Shown here: one piece after another, positions 35,501 through 43,506 of the stretch
Numbering within the stretch: the first letter of the stretch is position 1
Layout: each line of letters starts with the position of its first letter
Assembly: GCA_938014245.1 (NCBI GenBank)
Contig: CALLSD010000048.1
Span: 213,848-277,847 of the forward strand
Length of the DNA: 64,000 nt
DNA from: an uncultured Actinomyces sp.
Lineage (GTDB): Bacteria; Actinomycetota; Actinomycetes; Actinomycetales; Actinomycetaceae
Direction of reading: 5' to 3'
Position numbers and translations under genes: made by a program
Notes under the pieces: model-generated
What the model was told of the DNA's origin: nothing
Seen by the model: only the letters and a program-made list of their open reading frames with translations
Database searches by the model: none

Positions 35501-35734
35501 TGGTGGAATCCTTCTGTTGAAGCTCAGGCGATTAATCGTGCGCACCGGATCGGGCAAAGTCGTGCGGTCAATGTCTATCGACTAGTTGCCCAGGACACGA
35601 TTGAAGAGAAAGTTTGTCAGCTTCAGGCGCATAAGCAAAGGCTAATCGATACCGTCGTTGATGATGTTGGTGATGAGAGTACTCAGAGGATGGATATCGA
35701 TCAATTGATCGAACTTTTGGGAGTGGGAGAGTGA
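32495..35734 (+). CDS. SWIM zinc-finger SNF2-family ATPase/helicase, embedded in the SOS operon
   Basis: A 1079-residue superfamily 2 DNA translocase. The N-terminus has a SWIM-type zinc finger, CACFLNGDCAH (CxC-x5-CxH), near residue 103. A ~480-residue middle region without recognised motifs follows. RPYQLEGRNWL then leads into motif I DDMGLGKT near 639, and LVPTSVISSW into motif II VIDEAQ near 736. Motif III is SGTPIENSLEDLW, motif V SLKAGGVGLTL, and motif VI NRAHRIGQ near 1016. The ATG at 32495 has GGAG 5 nt upstream and lies inside the end of imuB. There is no separate promoter. Bacterial SWIM-SNF2 proteins are usually stand-alone genes. A role in moving the mutasome, RNA polymerase or RecA on damaged DNA is inference. 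Confidence 0.9.
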   Translation: MRGASLGYMSVRLLLSVDYPEEMDTSPIRAALLSCGEEGATVCVGHALWAQGALAFKRGDVYDVTWDDQRVWARVRAKGVSYRSEIEYAPSLPFPHLRLKCACFLNGDCAHTAALLQCAMDNVFSAREDRTHQPAWNRDLEILLSTDGGESLGLVIDAHDPADPVWLTPVRLSTDHLPPRRLSWAELAQSRWGGVIDALAPKQLKLLRRLYQCSRKLQGHISTGYDVYLDSLGMEAPHWLYRLQCGGVALLTPQFQRFHFELSSSRLVIDMNLTEKSLELSYRRHYVTRTDEEIRFPRQAPHMSLTFCDGGDGAISEEDIDDELLLDQIVQIPIKSIGDFLFKWLPLLRERFECTSSTGTFPVENCQPKLLLILHPKNRVCAQIEWALEYHLRNKCFRVILSPQTKISQLDEDIQRDFNDAHALLRRYFASASLHPSAQGLLIPLPQVPAFIQEIGAWPLSSVHWDIDDSLRQLTLTEEAATVTAAIEATDSPDWWGLHVAIQVGNEKIPISRVLKALSSGEEYIRVNDGQWARLEGIDVERLRVLLRGAAQLTRSRSIDDIRLHTSQLGLWERLSQTVDVAQEDLQWRSRTSALKQLALRAQSHTDQDQDPRLRPYQLEGRNWLRSRISSGFGCILADDMGLGKTRQVLAAIDALREEGSLESPVLILVPTSVISSWANEAERCFPQLRTCVLRASHQRNPLAWDEISQSNIVITSHTLFRMDHLLWDNRTLSGLVIDEAQVLKNPRTMLYRSVKELQVPWRICVSGTPIENSLEDLWSLMSLSVPGLLSTHSHFNEKFRRPIEGTQQDSALELLHTLIAPFILRRTKEEVTPELPDRIETLLPVPLEGRQRQIYDRYLTRERARLLRIQLNNEGAQGRFEVLAALTRLRQLSLDPALVDERYEGVGSAKIDLLCSHLEQIVPAGHQVLVFSQFVSFLERIDSALKQRGISCLLLEGKTRKREDVIAKFRRGEGSVFLISLKAGGVGLTLTEADYVYIMDPWWNPSVEAQAINRAHRIGQSRAVNVYRLVAQDTIEEKVCQLQAHKQRLIDTVVDDVGDESTQRMDIDQLIELLGVGE

Positions 35735-35751
35735 AATCCCAGCAATAGATA

Positions 35752-35773
35752 TCGAACACCTGTTCGATATAAT
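35752..35773 (+). promoter_or_regulatory. Perfect SOS box abutting a TATAAT -10 element upstream of dnaE2
   Basis: TCGAACACCTGTTCGA (35752-35767) is a fully palindromic actinobacterial LexA operator. It is directly followed by TATAAT (35768-35773), and the dnaE2 GTG starts 6 nt later. LexA bound here would block the promoter core. The message should be leaderless. Confidence 0.92.
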
Positions 35774-35779
35774 AGGGGG

Positions 35780-38700
35780 GTGGTTTCCCATCCTTATGCT
35801 GAGTTACACGCGCACTCCTACTTCACGTTTTTAGAGGGAACAGATGCCCCCGAAGACTACATCCTCTGCGCTAAGCAGCTCGGTCTTGACGCTCTTGCTC
35901 TGCTAGAGCGCGATGGAATGTACTCCCTGATCCGCTCCTTGCAGGCTGCGCGCGAGTCATCTTTCCCGTTGATTATTGGAACCGAGCTCACTCTTTCTAC
36001 CGCTCAGTTTTCTCGCTACGATGGCAACGCCTCGATAGGATCACCTGGCTGGGGGCTCCCTTGTGGATGGGAAGATACCGGAATTCGCTTACCAATCCTC
36101 ACAACATCTCACGATGGATATCGAGATCTGTGCTCGCTGATGAGCGAACGAACACTTGAGGATGTTGAAGGCGAAAACCCCAGCCACGGCCTCGAAAATA
36201 TCGCCGAAAACGCGCAGGATATACGGATTTTAACGGGAGGTGTCCGCGGGCCTCTCAGACGAATTTTGCATGCGCAGGGAAGAAACCAAGCTGATCGTTT
36301 TCTCAATGACCTCATTTCCCTGTTCGGGCGCGAGCGCATCATCGTTGAAAGCGTGCTGCGGCCCGGGGAAGACGACATGGGGGCCGAGCTTGCTGATCTC
36401 GCGCACAAACATCGACTTCCTCTTGCTGCTGCCGGTGGCGTCACCATGGCTTCTCCTAAGTCAAAATATCGAGCGGACCTTCTATGTGCTCTCAGACAAA
36501 GCAAATCTTTGGATGAGATTCGCTATCTTCTTCCAGCCCAGCATTCTTTTTTGAAGAGCGCAGAAGAAATGCTCGCTCTTCATCGCATGGCTCCTCAGGC
36601 GGTTTCCAACGCCGCTGGAATTGCGCGCGAATGCTATTACCCGATGTCATTTGATACCTGGGATTTGCCCGAGACGGAGGTTCCTCAAGGACATACAACA
36701 ATTTCTTGGCTCACTGCGCTTTCCTATGCAAAAGCGCAGGAACTCTATGGTCCCCGATCCGCCAACCCGCACGCCTGGGAGGTCATTGACCATGAACTGT
36801 CGATTATCGGACAGCTTGACTTTGCTGGCTATTTTCTCATCGTCTACGACATCGTAGATTTTTGTCGAAGGCGGGGAATTATGTGCCAAGGACGTGGTTC
36901 TGCAGCGAATTCTGCCGTCTGCTATTGCCTTGGGATTACAGCAGTTGATGCTATTCGCCATCGAATGCTCTTTGAACGTTTTCTTTCCCCGGGACGCTCA
37001 GGAGCCCCGGACATTGATATCGACATCGACAGTGCCCGCCGTGAAGAAGTCATCCAATATGTCTACCAACGCTATGGAAGAAGACGTGCCGCTCAAGTGG
37101 CAACAGTGATTACATACCGTTCGCAATTGGCCTATAAAGACGCTGCCAGGGCTCTGGGAATTGACGCGGCTCACGTTCCAAGCCGAGCTCAGCGAAGGGA
37201 AGAAAGCCGCAGAACAGACACGGCCCCTTCGCAGATGATGCTTAGCACCTGTGCCCAGCTTTTGAGTGGGCTTCCGCGCCATATGGGGATTCACTCCGGA
37301 GGGATGATCCTCAGCAAGCATCCCGTGAGCCAGATCTGCCCCATTCGTTGGGCAAAAACGCGGGGGAGAAGCGTGATCCAATGGGATAAGGAGGATTGTG
37401 CAGACGCCGGATTGGTGAAGTTTGATCTCCTTGGACTGGGAATGCTTGGAGCCTTGGGATCGATTTTTGAGTCTCTTGAGAAGGAAGGAATTCGAAATTC
37501 GCAAGGAAAAATTCTTTCCCTCTATGAACTCGAAGACGAAGACCCGCGAGTGTATGACTTGTTGTGCGCGGCAGACACGATGGGAGTCTTTCAAGTTGAA
37601 TCTCGTGCGCAGATGAATACTTTGCCCAGGCTTCAGCCGCGTTGCTTTTACGACATTGTCATTGAAGTCGCTCTCATTCGTCCCGGTCCTATTCAAGGCG
37701 AATCGGTGCATCCATATTTGCGCCGTCGTCGGGGGGAAGAAAGGGTGAGATATCTTCATCCTCTTCTACGTCCGGCTTTAGAAAAGACCTTGGGAGTTCC
37801 TCTCTTTCAAGAACAGATGATGCACATTGCTATGGATGTTGCTGGCTTTTCTGCCGCTCAGGCTGATGAATTGCGCCGAGCCATGGGCTCTTCTCGTAGT
37901 GCGGAGAAAATGAAAAAATTGCGAGGGCCTTTCATCGAGGGGATGAAAGATCGGGGTATCCCGATGGATATTTGCGAAGAGGTCTTTCGGCAGGTCCAGG
38001 GATTTGCCGACTTTGGCTTTCCTGAATCGCACTCTTTTTCTTTCGCCTATATCGTTTATGCGTCCGCTTGGCTTAAGGTCCACTATCCCGAGCACTTTTA
38101 TGCGGGGATCCTTTCTCATCAGCCCATGGGTTTTTATTCCCCTTCCTCTCTTGTTCACGATGCACGAGGCCACGGCTTGCGTGTGTGCGCACCTGACGTG
38201 AACCTTTCGCTAGAGTCCACGCAGGTACTTCCGCTGAGCAAGATTGTGCAGATCATTGGTGCTGAGCGAGCACAGGAAGCATGCGGAATAGGAATGGAGG
38301 GCAAAGAAGGGCTGGTCGATATCCATCCCGAGTGGGGTATCGTTCTTGGCCTCGACATGATCCGAGGCCTCGATCAGGCGAACATCAAAAGGATCCTCCG
38401 AGGGCGCGAGGACGGTCCCTATCAAGATCTTGAGGATCTTGCCTCGCGCGCTAGGCTTCGCAGCACAGATCTTGAACGGCTATCTCAAGCTGGTGCTGTC
38501 AACTCAATGGGATATCAGCGTCGCGAAGGAATTTGGGCCAGTGGTGTCTTAGGACAAGATGGTGGCGAAGAGAAGGAGTATCAACCGATGTTGGAAGGAC
38601 TTGGGATGGAATACCATCTTCCTTCCCTTCCACCGCTCGATTCTGTTGCGCAGATGAATCTGGATTATGAAGCCATGGGCCTATCTGTTACGAGCCATCC

Positions 38701-39046
38701 TTTTGCGTTGATCCGAAAACAGATGAACGCACAGGGAGTAATTCCGGCCTGCGAGATTCTCCGTCAAGAAAATCAGTCGAGGATCAGAGTTGCGGGAATT
38801 ATCACGCATCGACAGCGTCCGTGCAGTGGAGGCGGGGTACTCTTTCTCAGCTTGGAAGACGAGAGCGGCAGCGTCAACGTGACAGTTACAGAGGCGACGT
38901 GGAAGCAACATCGACGTGAAGTGATGGCCTCTGCGGTAGTCGTAGATGGGTACTGCGAAAATGCTTATGGTACGCGAAGCGTCCGAGCTTTTCGGATCTA
39001 TCCGTTTTCTACTCAGCTGCGTTTGAGCTCTCGAGATTTCCGTTGA
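35780..39046 (+). CDS. dnaE2: Error-prone DNA polymerase III alpha subunit DnaE2
   Basis: A C-family translesion polymerase of 1088 residues. The N-terminal PHP domain has AELHAHSYFTFLEGTDAPE and QLGLDALALLERDGM. The polymerase core has CQGRGSAANSAVCYCLGIT and the catalytic aspartates in APDIDIDIDSARREEV. It continues with GVFQVESRAQMNTLPRLQPR, VALIRPGPIQG, GVPLFQEQMMHIAMDVAGFS and FPESHSFSFAYIVYASAWLK. A helix-hairpin-helix and an OB-fold (RIRVAGIITHRQRP) close the protein. The GTG at 35780 directly follows its own SOS box and TATAAT. It provides the polymerase activity for the ImuA'/ImuB mutasome encoded upstream. It ends 17 nt from the convergent AI-2E gene. Confidence 0.96.
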   Translation: MVSHPYAELHAHSYFTFLEGTDAPEDYILCAKQLGLDALALLERDGMYSLIRSLQAARESSFPLIIGTELTLSTAQFSRYDGNASIGSPGWGLPCGWEDTGIRLPILTTSHDGYRDLCSLMSERTLEDVEGENPSHGLENIAENAQDIRILTGGVRGPLRRILHAQGRNQADRFLNDLISLFGRERIIVESVLRPGEDDMGAELADLAHKHRLPLAAAGGVTMASPKSKYRADLLCALRQSKSLDEIRYLLPAQHSFLKSAEEMLALHRMAPQAVSNAAGIARECYYPMSFDTWDLPETEVPQGHTTISWLTALSYAKAQELYGPRSANPHAWEVIDHELSIIGQLDFAGYFLIVYDIVDFCRRRGIMCQGRGSAANSAVCYCLGITAVDAIRHRMLFERFLSPGRSGAPDIDIDIDSARREEVIQYVYQRYGRRRAAQVATVITYRSQLAYKDAARALGIDAAHVPSRAQRREESRRTDTAPSQMMLSTCAQLLSGLPRHMGIHSGGMILSKHPVSQICPIRWAKTRGRSVIQWDKEDCADAGLVKFDLLGLGMLGALGSIFESLEKEGIRNSQGKILSLYELEDEDPRVYDLLCAADTMGVFQVESRAQMNTLPRLQPRCFYDIVIEVALIRPGPIQGESVHPYLRRRRGEERVRYLHPLLRPALEKTLGVPLFQEQMMHIAMDVAGFSAAQADELRRAMGSSRSAEKMKKLRGPFIEGMKDRGIPMDICEEVFRQVQGFADFGFPESHSFSFAYIVYASAWLKVHYPEHFYAGILSHQPMGFYSPSSLVHDARGHGLRVCAPDVNLSLESTQVLPLSKIVQIIGAERAQEACGIGMEGKEGLVDIHPEWGIVLGLDMIRGLDQANIKRILRGREDGPYQDLEDLASRARLRSTDLERLSQAGAVNSMGYQRREGIWASGVLGQDGGEEKEYQPMLEGLGMEYHLPSLPPLDSVAQMNLDYEAMGLSVTSHPFALIRKQMNAQGVIPACEILRQENQSRIRVAGIITHRQRPCSGGGVLFLSLEDESGSVNVTVTEATWKQHRREVMASAVVVDGYCENAYGTRSVRAFRIYPFSTQLRLSSRDFR

Positions 39047-39063
39047 AACTTGCGTGCCGCAAG

Positions 39064-40359
39064 CTAGCTACGTTCACGCGGGGTATACAGCTCAGCGAAG
39101 ATCGCCCAAGCAACCGCAATAATCGGAATCGCGATGATCGCGCCGAGGAGTCCAGCGGTGAAGGTTCCCACCATGACGCCGATACCGACGACGACCGGGT
39201 GGAGAGAAACTTGGTGTCCCATGATGAGCGGCTGGAGAATATGCCCTTCGATCTGGCCAATCAGTGCGATTCCCAGACCGACGATAGCTGCTGTAATAAT
39301 GCCCTTTGCTGCAAGAGCAACAATCATTGCAAGGATCATCGCCGTGGGGGCACCAATCAGGGGGATGAACGCACCGATGAAAACCAAAATACCAAGAGCA
39401 GGGGCGACGGGGACTCCGATGCATTGGAGGAAAATTCCAGCAAAGAGGCCGTCTGTTCCGGCTACCAGCATCGTTCCTCGCGCATAGCCGGAGAAGGTGC
39501 TCCAGCCTGCTTGCGCAGCTCGATTGGTGATCTTGCGTCGGTGATAGGGGAGTAAGGAGACGAACCAGTCCCACATCTGTCCGCCGGAGTGCAAGAAGAA
39601 GACCGTGATGAAGAAGGCGAGGACCAATACCGAGGCGACGACCGCAGCATTGGAAACATTCGCTAGAGTCTCGCTGAGCAGTCCTGACCAATTGGACGCG
39701 ATAAAATTCTTGCCTTGCGCAATAAGAGTTTCGTTTAAATGGCTGAGATCATTGAGCGGGATCTGGAAAGGAAGATGCAGACGAGCAACAAGATCAGAGA
39801 GCTTTCCCAGACCATTACTCACTTCTGAAAGAAGATTCGGCCACTGTCCCGCGATCGAGGACACGACAAGCGTCATCAGCGCAACAAAGGTTCCAATAAA
39901 AGCGAAGAGCGCAGCGAAAACTGCAATCCAGCGGTTCACCCACCGGTTCAGGTAATTCGTCAAAGGATTCAAAATCGCGGTAAGCAACAGGGCAACAAAA
40001 ATTGCAATAAATACCGGCGTTGCTTGGGCGATTGCGAAGACAACGGCGGAGATGACGATAAGTACGCCGATGATCGCCCACGATCCGTAGCCTGCTTGCG
40101 CAAGCCAACGGGGGATCAGAGGCTTTCGAGCATCCGACGATGAAGGACGCGCACCCCGGCGCTCGACGCGCTGGGGAGGAACCCACTGAACTGTTCGACG
40201 CGGAGACAGAGGACGAGGCTCAATCTCGCTCTTACGGCCGGAACGTAGTCTCTGCGCAGTTGAAGAGCCGAGACGCTGCGCCCCTCGGCTCAGTGAATCA
40301 ACGATTGCGCGAGAATGGCGAACCAATCTCATCGATTTGTCGGGGGACTGTTTACTCAT
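39064..40359 (-). CDS. AI-2E family transporter (PerM/TqsA-like)
   Basis: A 431-residue membrane protein of the AI-2E exporter/PerM superfamily. After ~95 basic, disordered residues it has about eight membrane spans. Family motifs are an N-terminal pair (IGVLIVISAVVFAIAQ), a TPVFIAIFVALLLTAILNPL block, the conserved FIGAFIPLIGAPTAMILAMIV and the IEGHILQPLIMGHQVSLHPV signature. Family members export autoinducer-2, lipids or ions, so the substrate is open. Its start overlaps the end of the acyl-CoA ligase gene by 8 nt, which suggests a shared operon and a possible lipid-related role (inference). Confidence 0.87.
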   Translation of the reverse strand: MSKQSPDKSMRLVRHSRAIVDSLSRGAQRLGSSTAQRLRSGRKSEIEPRPLSPRRTVQWVPPQRVERRGARPSSSDARKPLIPRWLAQAGYGSWAIIGVLIVISAVVFAIAQATPVFIAIFVALLLTAILNPLTNYLNRWVNRWIAVFAALFAFIGTFVALMTLVVSSIAGQWPNLLSEVSNGLGKLSDLVARLHLPFQIPLNDLSHLNETLIAQGKNFIASNWSGLLSETLANVSNAAVVASVLVLAFFITVFFLHSGGQMWDWFVSLLPYHRRKITNRAAQAGWSTFSGYARGTMLVAGTDGLFAGIFLQCIGVPVAPALGILVFIGAFIPLIGAPTAMILAMIVALAAKGIITAAIVGLGIALIGQIEGHILQPLIMGHQVSLHPVVVGIGVMVGTFTAGLLGAIIAIPIIAVAWAIFAELYTPRERS

Positions 40360-42154
40360 TGTCGGAGTCTTTATCGTCTGCGGAAGTATCGGGAGGAGAA
40401 AGACGTTCGCTTACCGCAGCCGCGGCCTCGCCAATTGCTTTCGATGCACTGGAAAACATACGGTTTGCGGGATCAAGAAGCTGCTCCTTGACCTTGCGAC
40501 GCATGACCTTTCCCAAAGGATTACGCGGCAGCTCGGAAATGATGGCGAGCTGGCGCGGGAGCGCGTAGTGAGAAACATACTTTTCTGCCCACTGACGAAC
40601 CTGTGCCAGGGTGATCATCGGAGCGTCATCTTCCAAGATCAGCGCTGCGGTAACTTCCTCTCGAGCATCCCCCGAGGGAAGACCAACGACAGCAACGTCC
40701 TTCACTCCAGGCATCGAACGGATCGCATCCTCGACCTGTGAAGGATAGACATTGAAGCCGCCTGAAAGAATCAGTTCCTTCTTACGATCGGACATCATCA
40801 AGAAGCCATCGCGAATAACTGCAACATCACCGGTGCGCAGCCATCCGTCCTCGGTGAAGACGCGAGCAGTTTCTTCAGGAGCCCCAAGGTAACCGCTAAA
40901 TACCTGCGGACCTTTAACGACGATTTCACCCGGGGTCCCTTCTTCAACATCAACAGAGGGATCTTCAAGATCAACCAGGCGAATGTCAGTTGAGGGGAAG
41001 ACGAGTCCTAAAGCACCATGGCGACGATTGGCTGCCAGAGGGACTCCTGCGATCACCGGGGAAGTCTCAGACATGCCGTAGCCTTCAATGACCATTCCCT
41101 GAGTGATCTCTTCCCATTGCTGCGCAAGGGTTTGAGACAGCGGCATTGCACCGCACAATGACCACTTCATTGAGGTCAAATCGATGTGCTTTTCTTGTGC
41201 GGCCTGCATGAGACGCTCGAACATGGGAGGAACGCCCACGAAGAAGGTCACCGGATGACGCTTGTGAGCCTCCAGCGCCAGATGGACATCGAACTTGGGG
41301 AGAACCAACTGCGTCGCCGCAAGGCGAACAGCAGCGCACATCAAGAGAGTCAGCCCATAAGCGTGGAAGTAGGGGAGCAGCGAATAAAAGTTCTCGGCGC
41401 CTTCATGGAGTTTCCATACCCACATGATGCACTGATTGACATTCGAACCGATATTGCGGTGCGTGAGTGGAACTGATTTGGGAACGCCGTTGGTGCCCCC
41501 GGTGTGCAAAATGACGGCTAGATCTTGGGCCGAGGCGCCGGGTGTGTCTGGGTGGACGAGGCGTGCGCGCGCAACCGCGTGATCCCACGAGTGTGTCCCC
41601 TTGGGGCGTTCTCCGCGCATTTGCTCGCGCGTAGAGCGCGCTTTTTCGATAGGGAGTTTGAGCAAAGCGCGCGAAGTACGAGGCATTTGCGCCGAAATAT
41701 CGACGGTGAAAATACAGTCGAGAGCCTGGTCTCCTTCACGGATGAAAGCGTCGACAGACTTTTCCCAAACAATAGCGACTTTTCCGTGATGGCGATCCAA
41801 CTGCTGATGGATCTCTTCAATTGGTGCAAGAGGGTTGTGTTGGGCTGCAACGGCTCCAATACGCATACAGGCGTAGAAAGCGACCAAGGCTTGAGGACAG
41901 TTGGGCAGGCAGATCGCGCAAACATCGCCTTTGCGAACACCGTTTTCAACGAGTACCTGCGCGGCGCGGAGAACCTGAGCGTATAGCTGAGTGTATGTCA
42001 GCGTTGCCCCCAAGTAATCAATCGCAACTCGCTCGGGGTAGAGGCGCGCGGATGTCTCGAGAAGGGAAATAAGGGAGGTATCAGCGACCGGAACTTCGTA
42101 GGGAGTACCGGGATCATACTGAAGCCTCGACTTCGCCGTCAGCTCTGAGACCAT
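40352..42154 (-). CDS. AMP-dependent long-chain acyl-CoA synthetase/ligase
   Basis: A 600-residue ANL-superfamily enzyme that adenylates a carboxylic acid and transfers it to CoA. The phosphate loop is ILHTGGTNGVPKSVPLTHRN, with Asn in place of the usual Thr (TSGTTG). The A5 motif is EGYGMSETSPV, the A7 motif DGWLRTGDVAVI, and the hinge DRKKELILSGGFNVYP. The catalytic Lys lies in GKVMRRKVKE near the end. The ATG at 42154 follows AAGGAGGAGAC. A long-chain fatty acid is the likely substrate given the FadD-like arrangement. It is in an operon with the AI-2E family gene. Confidence 0.9.
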   Translation of the reverse strand: MVSELTAKSRLQYDPGTPYEVPVADTSLISLLETSARLYPERVAIDYLGATLTYTQLYAQVLRAAQVLVENGVRKGDVCAICLPNCPQALVAFYACMRIGAVAAQHNPLAPIEEIHQQLDRHHGKVAIVWEKSVDAFIREGDQALDCIFTVDISAQMPRTSRALLKLPIEKARSTREQMRGERPKGTHSWDHAVARARLVHPDTPGASAQDLAVILHTGGTNGVPKSVPLTHRNIGSNVNQCIMWVWKLHEGAENFYSLLPYFHAYGLTLLMCAAVRLAATQLVLPKFDVHLALEAHKRHPVTFFVGVPPMFERLMQAAQEKHIDLTSMKWSLCGAMPLSQTLAQQWEEITQGMVIEGYGMSETSPVIAGVPLAANRRHGALGLVFPSTDIRLVDLEDPSVDVEEGTPGEIVVKGPQVFSGYLGAPEETARVFTEDGWLRTGDVAVIRDGFLMMSDRKKELILSGGFNVYPSQVEDAIRSMPGVKDVAVVGLPSGDAREEVTAALILEDDAPMITLAQVRQWAEKYVSHYALPRQLAIISELPRNPLGKVMRRKVKEQLLDPANRMFSSASKAIGEAAAAVSERLSPPDTSADDKDSDNE

Positions 42155-42198
42155 GTCTCCTCCTTAGTGGAATGCCTGACCCTACGTTACCGTAGGTT

Positions 42199-43506
42199 TC
42201 AGCCTTGTGCGCCTGAAAAACGCCCAAGCATTTCCTCTTTAAAGTCCGAATATTCGCCGGTATTTATCGAATCTCGGATGGCGTCAACAAGACGAACGGT
42301 GAACCACTCATTGTGAATAGTCGTCAGCGTTGAAGCGAGGATTTCCTTGGCCTTGAAAAGGTGATGGACGTAGGCGCGAGTGTAGTGCGTGCAGGTGTAG
42401 CACCCACAGCCTTCAACAAGGGGAGTGAAATCGCGCTTAAAGCGAGCATTCGTGATGTTGAAACGGCCGTCAGGAGAATAAATCGCCGCATTGCGCGCAA
42501 CGCGAGAGGGATTGACGCAGTCGAATGTATCGGCACCGGCTTCGACGCCACGGAAGAGATCGTCAGGTTCGGAAATCCCCAGAAGATGGCGCGGACGGTC
42601 CTCTGGAAGTTCCGAACTCACCCAGGAAACGATCGTTCCGAGGTTCTCCTTCTGGAGAGCTCCGCCGATCCCAAAGCCGTCGAAGATCTGTCCATCGACA
42701 TTCATTTCAGCCAGTGTGCGGGCGGCGATGCGTCGAAGATCCTCGTACTGAGCACCTTGAACGACTCCCCATAGCTGCTGATAGGGCTTGCCCTCACGCT
42801 CCTGGGTCAGCCTACGGTGGATGGCCAGACACTGACGTGCCCACTCATGGGTGCGTTCCAGAGATTCTTCCTGGTAGCTGCGTGGATGGAGCAAAGAGGT
42901 CAGCTCATCGAAGGCGAACATGATGTCCGAACCCAATTCATGCTGAATGCGCATGGAAACTTCGGGCGAGAAACGGTGTTTAGAACCGTCGATGTGGCTG
43001 CTAAAAATCACGCCGTCATCGTCAACAACTGCTCGGGATGCCTTGACTGCCTGCTTATTGAGCTTGGGATCCTTGAAATCCGCATCGCCCGAAAACTCCG
43101 CCGAGAGGACCTTCTTGAATCCGGCTCCCAAGGAAAGGACCTGGAATCCGCCCGAATCCGTATAGGTCGGACCCGCCCAGTTCATAAAAGAACCCAAGCC
43201 CCCGGCCTCGTCAACGATATCCGAACCCGGCTGGAGGTATAGGTGGTAGGCATTGGCAAGAACCGCCTGAGCGCCGAGGCCACGCACCATTTCAGGGACA
43301 AGCGCCTTAACATTCGCCTTAGTCCCCACTGGAATGAACGCGGGCGTGGAAATCGTGCCGTGTGCAGTGTGAAGGGTGCCGGTACGGCCAAGACCTGGGC
43401 CGTATTCAAGGCGCGTGTGGCAATCAAAACCGCGATCCCGGTCGGAATGAGGGAAAGAAGAACCGACGTCAATAGGGGTGCCAATCCACTGAGACGAAAG
43501 TGTCAT
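42199..43506 (-). CDS. tgt: tRNA-guanine transglycosylase, atypical substrate pocket
   Basis: A TIM-barrel enzyme of 435 residues that replaces guanine-34 with a 7-deazaguanine in GUN tRNAs. The general-acid Asp lies in TYTDSGGFQVLSLG. The nucleophile Asp lies in TFDCVNPSRVARN. Zinc ligands are CGCYTCTHYTRAYVHHL. Compared with preQ1-type enzymes, the FDEC motif reads FDELTS, and the GGLAVGE loop reads GGALQKEN. An extra ~15 residues separate SLGAGF from IFSSHIDG. It overlaps the YhhQ transporter gene by 4 nt. No queuosine synthesis genes are nearby, which fits salvage of an imported base. Confidence 0.92.
   Translation of the reverse strand: MTLSSQWIGTPIDVGSSFPHSDRDRGFDCHTRLEYGPGLGRTGTLHTAHGTISTPAFIPVGTKANVKALVPEMVRGLGAQAVLANAYHLYLQPGSDIVDEAGGLGSFMNWAGPTYTDSGGFQVLSLGAGFKKVLSAEFSGDADFKDPKLNKQAVKASRAVVDDDGVIFSSHIDGSKHRFSPEVSMRIQHELGSDIMFAFDELTSLLHPRSYQEESLERTHEWARQCLAIHRRLTQEREGKPYQQLWGVVQGAQYEDLRRIAARTLAEMNVDGQIFDGFGIGGALQKENLGTIVSWVSSELPEDRPRHLLGISEPDDLFRGVEAGADTFDCVNPSRVARNAAIYSPDGRFNITNARFKRDFTPLVEGCGCYTCTHYTRAYVHHLFKAKEILASTLTTIHNEWFTVRLVDAIRDSINTGEYSDFKEEMLGRFSGAQG

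Noticed and set aside
36998..37759. A 253-codon open frame antisense to dnaE2
   Set aside because: It is covered by conserved DnaE2 polymerase motifs on the other strand and has no RBS or recognisable domain.
42181..42196. Small hairpin CCTACG-TTAC-CGTAGG after tgt as a terminator
   Set aside because: Only a 6-bp stem with no following T-tract on the minus strand.
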